Notes under the pieces: model-generated
Told to the model about the DNA's origin: nothing
What the model saw: only the letters and a program-made list of their open reading frames with translations
Database searches by the model: none
In this document: positions 9,541 to 15,940 of the stretch, piece after piece
Layout: every line of letters begins with the position of its first letter
Position numbering within the stretch: position 1 is the stretch's first letter
Translations under genes and position numbers: made by a program
DNA from: Rachicladosporium sp. CCFEE 5018
Lineage: Eukaryota > Ascomycota > Dothideomycetes > Cladosporiales > Cladosporiaceae
Length of the DNA stretch: 15,940 nucleotides
NCBI GenBank assembly: GCA_002077045.2
Contig: KZ111205.1
Span: 65,056 to 80,995, forward strand
Direction: 5' to 3'

Positions 9541-9900
9541 TGCGCAATCTTGTTGTAGAGGTCCGTGATATAGCACATTAGTGCAGATGGAAGTGCACGT
9601 AGGCTTTGTCAATCGTGTCTTGAGTCGCCTTATCTAGTCTTAGACAAGGAAGCTGCGCCCGTGAGACAGATCCTAGCGCTTCGATCAGATCCGATGTTAT
9701 GAACGTACGCTCGGGCACCGTTTGCGTGGAGTGGGAGAAGGTTCGATAGGACTGCAGCATTGCTTCATACCGTACTGACCAGCGCTATCTCCTCATGCAC
9801 CGGTGCGATACACGATGGCGACACTCCACCATACAAGATGAGCTGCAGGACGTCTAGCATCAATGCGCCGTATGAGCCCTGCCAGGGCTCTACTCCATGC
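9541..9900 (-). pseudogene. Possible decayed BTB fragment between copies A and B
   Basis: This 389-bp gap (9527-9915) between two BTB genes shows no intact gene, but minus-strand fragments resemble the family's second half. The reading from 9860 to 9765 contains LDVLQLILYGG, comparable with VVNIMYGG in copy D. The adjoining reading from 9760 to 9578, in another frame, contains ITSDLIEAL, comparable with LLDLIRAF in copy B. The order matches the family but the frame is broken and the similarity is short. It may instead be plain intergenic DNA, including the promoter of copy B's downstream neighbour A. Confidence 0.3.
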
Positions 9901-9915
9901 TAAGTGTACAAAACA

Positions 9916-10730
9916 TCACTGCCCCAGAGCCGCGTACAAGTCCTGCATATCCTTGCAGGTAGACTTGTTGACCGGGCTCTTTTCGCCCTTGTAGAAGGCG
10001 CGGATAAGATCTAGCAAGAACTCCTGAGGCAAAGTAGTATCATCGTCTTCGATCCATACTATGCTTCCTTCCGCGATATTTGCAGCTACTAAGAGCTGCA
10101 GCGCCTGAGAGCCAGCCAAGGTCCCCTGGTATACGTGGACGAGAGACCAACGATTCGGACAGGATCGTATGCCCGCTTCGGCCTCGCACATGCGTGCAAT
10201 GATGCGATCCAGTACACAGACCCTGAACGCCTTGTCCTGTAGGAGTTCGCCGAGGACATAGAGTTGAGCGAGCAGAGTGTGCTCCACGTTCGCTTTCGGG
10301 GTGTCAGGCGTTTCAGCTGCCTCGCTGGTGACGAGCTCCCTACCGTAGATATGATGCAGATAGCGGCGCACGAGGTCTGCAGCGAATGCGGGCAGCTTGG
10401 TGACCCCTTCTATGTTCTCCTGCCATCTGGAAATTCGTGTCAGCTACTGATCTGCATACCAGGTGTGCTCTTCGCTTCGCAACTTCCACTTACGACTTGC
10501 TCAACGCTGCCTCGAAGAATTTCGATCTCTCAGAGGACATCCTCGTGCGGAGTGAATGTCACGCAATCTGCGCTACCTTCAACGCCTGCTACGATCTTGC
10601 AGACCTTTCCCTCAAATCTGTGCGACAGTCAGCATTGACTTGTGCTCCATGTCCTATGTCGTACTTGCTTCATGCAGATAGGAGTCTCCACACCATTAAC
10701 TGGAGTATCGCTCGTTGCGGTAGAGCCCAT
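9916..10730 (-). pseudogene. BTB/POZ protein, array copy B, frameshifted in exon 2
   Basis: Same layout as copy A. Exons are 10730-10669, 10617-10494 and 10426-9916, with introns of 51 and 67 bp. Exon 1 would give MGSTATSDTPVNG and onward. Exon 2 reads FEGKVCKIVAGV up to HEDVL, then hits TGA at 10532-10530. In a different frame it continues ERSKFFEAALSK, the standard family motif. Two bases appear to be missing compared with the paralogues (exon length 124 against 120 in A and E). Exon 3 is fully open and conserved: RRYLHHIYG, LYVLGELLQDKAF, VYQGTLAGSQALQLLV, FLLDLIRAFY. Intron 1 fits only with a GC donor (AA|GCAAGT); the nearby GTACGA would break the frame. Either this is a recent pseudogene or there is a two-base sequence error. 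An ATG at 10541-10539 could still start a truncated protein that lacks the first BTB strands. Confidence 0.75.
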
Positions 10731-10845
10731 GGCAGCGGTGAGTGCCGAAAAATGGAAGGCGATGTGGTGGGGGTCATGTGGTGGAGGTGGTGTGTCGAAG
10801 CAGGTGACCGAACCTGCGCCATGTCCCGAACAACTTGACCTCAAG

Positions 10846-11077
10846 TCAGACAAGGAAGGCGCGACCGTAAGTCACCTTCCTGCACATGGTGAAACCCGTT
10901 GCGCAGTCAATGGCTCATACTTGTGAGGATTGCTTACTTGAGACTTGCTCCGTAGTCGAAGTTGCGAATCGCCTGATTCAGCTGTGCCACAGTCGATTTG
11001 TTCGCTTTGAATTTCAAAGCTTTCTTGTACACCGAACCCCTACTGCTGAAACCTTCTTTGGTTTCCAATGTCGCCAT
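10846..11077 (-). CDS. Possible small intron-containing gene, 57 residues, unknown function
   Basis: Low-confidence call between BTB copies B and C, on the same strand. An ATG at 11077-11075 opens a 140-base exon (11077-10938) that ends at a good donor, AA|GTAAGC. A 58-bp putative intron with a TTGAC branch-like site ends at GTGCAG, and the second exon (10879-10846) runs ten more codons to TGA. The product would be very basic in its first half (KKALKFKANK) and hydrophobic at the end (GRAFLV). It matches no BTB segment and no family I know, and it has no signal peptide or membrane helix. It may be a chance reading frame in the 365-bp gap or the remains of something older. RNA evidence would decide. 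Confidence 0.3.
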
Positions 11078-11095
11078 CTGCTACGTGGGTCGTCT

Positions 11096-11863
11096 TCATA
11101 TCAAGACTAGCAGATCGACCTGCGTGAACCTCTTCTTCAAATCGTCAACCCCGACGCCCTTGATCCTGGACATAGCGGCAAGCCGCACAGCACGAAGTAG
11201 ATCGAGCATGAAGTCCTTGTCAAAAGCACTCGCATCACCCTCCAATACTCCCGGAAATCTCGGAATAATCGTCGTGACGTACACTTCGACCATTTGCTGC
11301 CGAGCCAAAGATCCCGAGGGAGTGCCTTGATAGATCTGCCCAATGATGTCCATGCCCGGGAAGCGGCTGCTGTGCTTGGTCTCTGTTCTGTAGATCCTGT
11401 TGATACATGCGTGCAATACGCAAGTCTTGAATTGCAGATCCTGGACGTATTCGCCGAAGATTTACAGCTTGGTAAGCAGTGCGTACGAGATGAACGAACC
11501 AGGCATTGCGGATTTGGGCAGTGCGCCGCGACAGAGTTGGTGGAGGTAGATCCGGACAATGCTCGGATCAGCGTCTGGCAGCTTGACGCGGCCTTCATCG
11601 TTCTCTGTCCAGCTGTAGGCTTGGATTAGCTACACTGTCGGGGTCTGCATTGTTGTTTAGAGCAGCGCGTGATACTTACGACTTGCTCAGAGCGGCTTCG
11701 AAGAACCTCGAGCCACGGCGAAGCATGTCTTCGTGTATTGTGAGGGTCTCCGTCGACGCAGAAGTTTCTTCCGGCTTGACGATCTCGACCTTGCAGATTC
11801 TGCTCTGTAGGCTTCTCGGTGTCAACAAAGTGTGTCATTCACGCGTGAAATAGGCTGCTCACT
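11096..11863 (-). pseudogene. BTB/POZ protein, array copy C, nonsense codon and no start
   Basis: The exon 2 and exon 3 equivalents are 11811-11680 and 11612-11096, with introns of 51 and 67 bp, exactly the lengths in copy B. Exon 2 gives RICKVEIV, IHEDMLRRGSRFFEAALSK and a GTAAGT donor. Exon 3 opens WTENDEGRVKLPDADPSIV and IYLHQLCRG, but TAA at 11464-11462 replaces the Tyr codon of the LYVxGE motif. The frame then continues unbroken as IFGEYVQDLQFKTCVL, IYQGTPSGSLARQQMV and DKDFMLDLLRA to a TGA at 11096-11098. Upstream of the exon 1 donor (11862) the frame contains no ATG before a stop; an ACG sits where a start could be expected. The exon 2 acceptor would be AAG, and the usual YEG residues are replaced. 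The combination points to a pseudogene. If transcribed, it could make only fragments. Confidence 0.8.
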
Positions 11864-12080
11864 TGATGGGTGCCAGCCCGTCTGTAATGTACGTGCAGTA
11901 TCTCAGCCAGGTCGCGCTTTATCAGTGTGCGTTGGTTCCTGATAACGTCGAGCAATCGATGGTGTTCGATAAAGCATGACGGGCGGCATTTTCGAGTCGG
12001 GAAGCTTCCAACCATAAGCGAGATTGTAGAGGTAGGCACGATCGTGGAGCGGCGGTCTTGCCGCAAGAGGTCAGATCAGT
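11864..12080 (-). pseudogene. Possible BTB relic upstream of copy C
   Basis: The 402-bp gap 11864-12265 has no intact gene. On the minus strand, two overlapping frames each recall a piece of the BTB family. One reads DRAYLYNLAYGWKL, like the RRYLHHAYGG segment. The other reads STISLMVGSFPTRK, then RLLDVIRN and DLAEILHVHY, like the STINIVYEG and FLLDLIRA segments. The same bases cannot derive from both, so at least one likeness is chance. I treat this as a weak candidate relic. Bases 12081-12265 show nothing recognisable beyond the 3' flank of copy D. Confidence 0.25.
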
Positions 12081-12265
12081 GCCACAGCAATCTCAATGTC
12101 TGCGAGCACAGTACCCCTTTGCACAGTCAATAACGAAAGGAGCTGAGATGACAGGTAGCGCAGACGAATGTTTAGGCTCTGTGTTGCGAGCTCGTCCGGG
12201 CTATAATCGGTGCTGCCACGCAGTAGACACTTCACATCTCAGCGTCTGTGCCCAGTAAGTCGTAC

Positions 12266-13129
12266 CTACTTCCAATTGGTATGGCAGCACGGAACGTGCA
12301 CTGCTGTAGAACCCTCTTCCACCTCTTCGTACACCCGTCTTAAGCATTTCACGTCGAACATGTGCATCTCGTCGTACATCCATTTGTCTGCGAATGCAGG
12401 AGCCGCAGCCGCCAGGTCCAGAAGAAAACCTTCATCCATAGTGCTCACCTCATCAGCCAGCCATTTGGGGTGATCGGGATGTGCAGCGTACATATCCACC
12501 ATCACCTTCCGCCCAGGCGATCCGGCCGTGGTCCCACCGTACATGATATTGACGACAGCATTGATGGAGAAACAACGTGGACCGCACCCAAGGGTATAGT
12601 TGTGAGTCACGCGGATGCAGTCGAGGAAGGCGCTCACGACAATTCTTTTGAATGATTTGTCCCGCACGTACTCTCCGAAAACGTAGAGCCGCGTAAGCTG
12701 CGGGTAGACGTCGGTGTTCATGCTTCGAGAGTGAGTCCACGGCTTCGTGCCTTCGTACAATGTGCCGGCATAGGCGTGATGGAGATACTGGCGTACGATG
12801 TCGGGATCGCGCTCCGGAAGCTTTACCATGTGCTTCTCGTTCTCGTCCCACCTGCGAGCGCTGATTAACCACGTGGCCACAATGCTGCGAGCGGCGTCGA
12901 CATCAGTGACTTACGATCTACTCAGGGCAGCTTCGAAGAGCTTCGACCTCTTGCAAATAACATCTTCATGGACAGTGAACGGCTCCAAATTGCTGGCATC
13001 TCCTCCGCCACCGCCGACAATGATGGTGCAGAATTTGTCCTTGAGACTGCGCGGGTCAGTGAGTGGCCTACTTCACGATGTGGTCGATACTTACTTGAGC
13101 ATCCCATGTTCACCTGGCTTCGATGCCAT
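12266..13129 (-). CDS. BTB/POZ domain protein, array copy D
   Basis: Intact paralogue of 250 residues. Exons are 13129-13095, 13046-12915 and 12851-12266; introns are 48 and 63 bp, both with GTAAGT donors and phase 2. The N-terminus is short (MASKPGEHGML). The BTB domain carries DKFCTIIVGGGGGD with a five-Gly turn, TVHEDVICKRSKLFEAALS, then MVKLPERDPDIVRQYLHHAYAG. The second half shows LYVFGEYVRDKSF, VVNIMYGGTTAGSPGRKVMV and DEGFLLDLAAA. Unlike A and E, which end in MEQ, this copy runs about 18 residues further and ends in a tail with paired cysteines (VPCCHTNWK). This could be a shifted stop or an unrecognised final intron. Function in this family is unproven; a BTB adaptor role is the usual inference. 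It is the only intact neighbour of copy E and shares its intron lengths. Confidence 0.83.
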
Positions 13130-13436
13130 GGGTGCTGTAGCGTCGCGGTTGATGTGAGCCTGGTGTTATGCGTCAAGCGATATGTGTATATGAGTGTGCG
13201 CGGAGAATGGAGTTTCGTGGACAGTATGCTTCGCTAACGAAGCGGCCGGAAGGTACGACCCAGGCATGCAGGACTGCCGTGAGTCTGCGCGATTGCAGAC
13301 GACCTGTCGTGTGTACTTTCAATGAGAAGAAACGACACATATAAATCAAGATGGTGTCAGGCTGAAATGCTCAAATACACACACTGGGTGAAGAGCTGCT
13401 GCTGATGGTCGCGCCGGTGCTAGTTCGCCCATATCA
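13130..13436. promoter_or_regulatory. Intergenic region upstream of BTB copy D
   Basis: This 307-bp gap lies between the start of copy D and the stop of copy E, both on the minus strand. It must hold the promoter of D and the 3' end of E. No reading frame with BTB likeness and no other gene was seen. An A/T-rich stretch (cacatataaatcaag, near 13336-13350) contains TATAAA on the plus strand. A small perfect hairpin lies at 13228-13243. Confidence 0.4.
13228..13243. repeat. Perfect 6-bp inverted repeat with 4-base loop
   Basis: GCTTCG and CGAAGC flank the loop CTAA, about 100 bp upstream of the start codon of BTB copy D. It could be a protein-binding palindrome or a hairpin in the 5' leader. 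A repeat of this size can also occur by chance. Confidence 0.4.
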
Positions 13437-14240
13437 TTATTGCTCCATTCCCACAAAGGTCCCGATCAGTTCCTCCACATTAGACGGACTCAACTCGGGG
13501 GAATCGTCTCTCAGCAGCGTACGCGCATGATCGAGCAGGAAGTGCTTGGGATACATATCGACATCGTCGTGGAGCCAGTCCGTACCGCCCCGATCAGCGT
13601 AGGTGGCCACCATCAGTATGCGCATAGGTGACCCAGCAGGCGTACCCGAGTAGATGATGCCGACCTCAGCCTCAGTGGGAAACCACTGAATTGCCTCACC
13701 GATGCTGTCGTAGCCCACGGCACACATGCTAATGATGTGATGGCGCAGAACGCAGACCTTGAAAGTCGTGTCCGGCACGTAGTCCCCAAGAACGTACAGC
13801 CTGGCGAGCATCGTGAAGCCTTTGATCAAGGGACCATCCTCTGGCTCGTCGCGAGGTTCGTATATGTGAAGAATGCCGCTGTAGACGTAGTGGAGGTATC
13901 GGCGCACGATATCGGGTGCGCATCCGGGCAATCTGACAACGCCTTCTTGATTCTCCTGCCAGCTTCGCATCCTATCAGTCCTCAGTTCCACTGTACGAGA
14001 CTACCGCATCTTTGATAATACCTACGACTTGCTCAACGCCGCTTCAAAGAACTTTGATCTTGCGCGCAACAACGTTTCGTGGACCGTGAAGACTGTGTAC
14101 TCAACGGCGTTGCCAGCCGCAATGCTGCCGAGCCGTCCATCGAGGCTGAAGCATGTCAGTACTGGTCTTCATGATATTGCAGAATCTGCATACTATTGTG
14201 GTACCATGCTGTCTCCACACATTTGTGGAGTAGCCGCCAT
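13437..14240 (-). CDS. BTB/POZ domain protein, array copy E
   Basis: Intact paralogue of 230 residues and the most upstream in the array. Exons are 14240-14194, 14145-14026 and 13962-13437; introns are 48 bp (GTATGC..CAG, branch ACTGAC) and 63 bp (GTAGGT..AAG), both phase 2. Exons 1 and 2 have exactly the lengths found in copy A (47 and 120). Family motifs are HETLLRARSKFFEAALSKS, GVVRLPGCAPDIVRRYLHY, LYVLGDYVPDTTFKVCVL, VGIIYSGTPAGSPMRILMV and YPKHFLLDHARTLL, and the protein ends in MEQ. The first BTB strand is less typical (LDGRLGSIAAGN), without the usual Cys. A TAG acceptor nine bases upstream of the chosen AAG would also keep frame and add three residues (MRS); the AAG was preferred because it makes the junction SW as in the paralogues. 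The role as a ubiquitin-ligase adaptor is inferred only. Confidence 0.83.
14213..14230. repeat. Perfect 7-bp inverted repeat in exon 1 of BTB copy E
   Basis: CTCCACA and TGTGGAG flank the loop CATT. It lies inside the coding part of exon 1, close to the start codon, and could form a stem in the mRNA. Function is unknown and chance is possible. Confidence 0.35.
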
Positions 14241-14514
14241 ATTTTCGACGATGAAGGCCGGTCGCAATGACGCTGAGTAACCGAAAACCCACGCGACTTG
14301 AGTGGACGACCAGTGTTCGCTCATTGTTGGTTCGCGTTTGTGGAGTTCGCATGGATCTAGAGGTGACTAGCACGCTAAGCCTCGCCGAGTGAAACAACGA
14401 ACAGGAACGAAATGTGCTGCCGATCGCCATTTCGCCTTCACTTTCCTTGGTGGTCTTTGTGTCAACAAGGGTCTCACTTCGTCAACGCAGATGGGTTCGA
14501 TCGTCGAGCAGGCA

Positions 14515-15054
14515 TCACGATCCGCCCTTTGGCGGGAACTGACTAGCTTTCACCCTCCCTTCACTGTCCACCCTTGCAAACCGCAGGTTGGCCAGCCCAG
14601 TCCACTCCCCGTCCCACGCCTCCATCTTCTGAAGCGACTCGAAGTCTTGCAAATCCGGCATCCAGTACCCGCTCACATATTCCTTCCTCTCCACATCCAC
14701 CGCCTGCTCAAGCTGCACGTGCCTCGTGCTCTTCGGCCTGCCCTCTCTCCGCTCGCTCTTCAGCTGTGCGAGTTCCTCGTCATGTCGAGACAGGTACTCC
14801 TCGATCAGACGCTGGATCTCGGCTGTCTCGAAGGGATGCAGGACGTCGGGAAGCTGATCCCGGAAGAAAGCTGTGCGTTCTGTCCACTGATTGTTGGACA
14901 TGCGCTGGATCTTGTTGCTGCGTGAGACTTTCTCGTCCCGATTCCCGGCTCTGCGAAGACGGCGGGCATCGCGGGAGAACTCGTGGAGAGCGGAGGCTTT
15001 GGCGCCCTTCTTCTTGTTGACGTGCTTTTGCACTTTCTGGAGGGACGACGGCAT
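14515..15054 (-). CDS. TMA16: Translation machinery-associated protein 16 (pre-60S ribosome assembly)
   Basis: Single-exon gene of 179 residues, the same size as yeast Tma16 (178). The family binds nuclear pre-60S particles and is also found with ribosomes. The N-terminus MPSSLQKVQKHVNKKKG is the family's basic signature, followed by a Lys/Arg-rich region suited to rRNA binding. Further conserved-looking stretches are WTERTAFFRDQL, IQRLIEEYLSRHDEEL and YVSGYWMPDLQD. The tail is acidic to mixed, with GEWTGLANLRF near the end. The start is the first ATG in frame and matches the family. It is divergent from EXO1 with 295 bp between start codons, and 274 bp from BTB copy E; that gap (14241-14514) showed no further gene. 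Confidence 0.88.
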   Translation of the reverse strand: MPSSLQKVQKHVNKKKGAKASALHEFSRDARRLRRAGNRDEKVSRSNKIQRMSNNQWTERTAFFRDQLPDVLHPFETAEIQRLIEEYLSRHDEELAQLKSERREGRPKSTRHVQLEQAVDVERKEYVSGYWMPDLQDFESLQKMEAWDGEWTGLANLRFARVDSEGRVKASQFPPKGGS

Positions 15055-15349
15055 ATCTGCGTCTGCTCTCTGGTCTGAGAACGTGTGATGTGAGTGTTCA
15101 TCTCCAGAAATGCGTTCTCGAGAAATTCGATATCGACATCTCGTCGGATGTTCGGAGCTCCCGACCCGAGCTCCGCTGTACCTAACAGCGCGTCAAAGTC
15201 GCGTCTTCCCATCTCAAGCGGGCACATATGCCTCCTGGAACATAATAGCAGGCCGTAGCGACGCCCACTCGAAGCTCAATGACTATCACAATGGCTCCAT
15301 GGTGATCTGATCGAGCTGTCTTGGACTGCTCGCGAGGTCCGTCGCAGCA
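15055..15349. promoter_or_regulatory. Divergent promoter of TMA16 and EXO1
   Basis: The gap contains both promoters. Two CGCGTC-containing sites, GCGCGTC at 15188-15194 and TCGCGTC at 15199-15205, lie about 150 bp before EXO1 and resemble half of the MCB element (ACGCGT) that MBF binds at S-phase and repair genes in yeasts. A perfect palindromic element is at 15153-15175. No gene was recognised here. Regulatory roles are inferred. Confidence 0.4.
15153..15175. repeat. Perfect 8-bp inverted repeat in TMA16-EXO1 promoter
   Basis: CGGAGCTC and GAGCTCCG are separated by seven bases (CCGACCC). The CGG..CCG ends spaced across a palindrome recall binding sites of fungal Zn2Cys6 regulators, which recognise paired CGG triplets; here the outer triplets are 17 bases apart. 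This is a candidate site only. Confidence 0.45.
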
Positions 15350-15940
15350 ATGGGCATTCAAGGTACCTTGCTGCATCCCTGCAGTCCAGACAGCACCAAT
15401 GCTAACACCCCAATCAGGTCTACTCCCGCTCCTGAAGAGCATACATAAGTCGACACATCTCCGCAACTTTGCTGGTCAGACTATCGGAGTGGACGCGTAT
15501 GGCTGGCTTCACCGCGGGACAGTCTCATGCGCCCTTGAGCTAGCCCAAGGCAAGCCTTCCCGAAGATGGGTCGACTTCTTCATGAACAGGGTCCGTATGC
15601 TCATACACTTCGGTGTCAAACCCTACCTGGTCTTCGATGGCGACTACCTACCGAGCAAGTCTCACACGGAGAAGGAACGCTCTGCTCGACGAAAGGAAAG
15701 CAGGAAGCTAGGCCTTCAGCTACTCCAGGCTGGCAAGACTTCGCAAGCCCACCTGGAGCTGCAGAAAGCTGTTGATGTTACGCCGCTCATGGCTCGCGAG
15801 CTGATCGAGGAGCTGAAGGCTATGGACGTGCCTTATGTCGTAGCGCCGTACGAGGCTGACAGCCAGCTTGCCTACTTGGAGCAGCAAGGAGTGATCAATG
15901 GTGTTCTCAGTGAAGACTCTGACTTGCTCGTCTTCGGCGT
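15350..15940 (+). CDS. EXO1: Exonuclease 1, N-terminal nuclease domain (cut by window end)
   Basis: Rad2/XPG-family 5'-3' exonuclease and flap endonuclease that acts in mismatch repair and in end resection of double-strand breaks. Exon 1 is only 13 bases (15350-15362), then a 55-bp intron (GTACCT..CAG, CTAAC branch) and exon 2 from 15418 to the window edge. The first 178 residues are present. The N-domain begins MGIQGLLPLLKSIHKSTHL. Metal-binding and catalytic residues fall at the same numbers as in human EXO1: Asp30, Asp78, Lys85, Arg92, Glu150, Asp152, Asp171 and Asp173. YLVFDGD, APYEADSQLAYLEQQG and EDSDLLVFG are the clearest motifs. YEADSQLAYL and the short alpha-linker point to EXO1 over FEN1 (RAD27) or RAD2. 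The I-domain, helix-2-turn-helix and the C-terminal mismatch-repair contacts lie outside the window. Confidence 0.95.

Noticed and set aside
12922..13176. 84-codon minus-strand frame overlapping exons 1-2 of BTB copy D
   Set aside because: It is out of frame with the BTB motifs, which are recovered by the spliced model.
8710..14240. Array considered as a secondary-metabolite or toxin/antitoxin-like cluster
   Set aside because: All recognisable members are one BTB family with no enzyme, transporter, secretion signal or regulator among them.
1..15940. tRNA or rRNA genes, transposons, terminal repeats and CRISPR arrays
   Set aside because: Reading both strands gave no cloverleaf A/B boxes in the gaps, no transposase or reverse transcriptase motifs, no long terminal or direct repeats, and no spaced repeat arrays.

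Overview
This looks like nuclear DNA of a filamentous ascomycete, most likely a dothideomycete (the class is inference). The genes are compact and closely spaced. Introns are short (48-117 bp) with GT..AG ends and CTAAC/CTGAC-type branch sites. The proteins are typical fungal forms: a long Nup159-type nucleoporin, a fungal complex I LYR subunit, and a BTB-only protein family. No prokaryotic features, tRNAs, rRNAs, transposons or CRISPR arrays were recognised.

Layout. (1) 1-2438: a head-to-head mitochondrial pair. KGD2 (E2 of 2-oxoglutarate dehydrogenase, minus, cut a few codons short at the window edge) and a complex I NDUFB9-type LYR subunit (plus) share a 322-bp promoter gap. (2) 2726-7177: an intronless NUP159-type nucleoporin of 1483 residues (propeller, FG repeats, acidic tract, helical tail), convergent with NDUFB9. 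(3) 7652-8533: the proteasome beta-2 subunit PUP1, divergent from NUP159. (4) 8710-14240: a minus-strand tandem array of five BTB/POZ-only paralogues, A to E in coordinate order. A, D and E look intact. B has a frameshift and C has a nonsense codon and no visible start. Two gaps hold weaker decayed fragments, and one gap holds a possible 57-residue intron-containing ORF. (5) 14515-15940: TMA16 (60S ribosome assembly, minus) divergent from the N-terminal nuclease domain of EXO1 (plus, cut by the window end).

The flanks are conserved housekeeping genes for respiration, nuclear transport, protein degradation, ribosome assembly and DNA repair. The unusual part is the BTB array between PUP1 and TMA16. 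All copies have three exons with two phase-2 introns at the same places. Intron lengths split the copies into A, the pair B/C and the pair D/E, which fits repeated local duplication followed by decay. BTB-only proteins are commonly thought of as dimerising adaptors, for example for CUL3 ubiquitin ligases, but nothing in this sequence proves that role.
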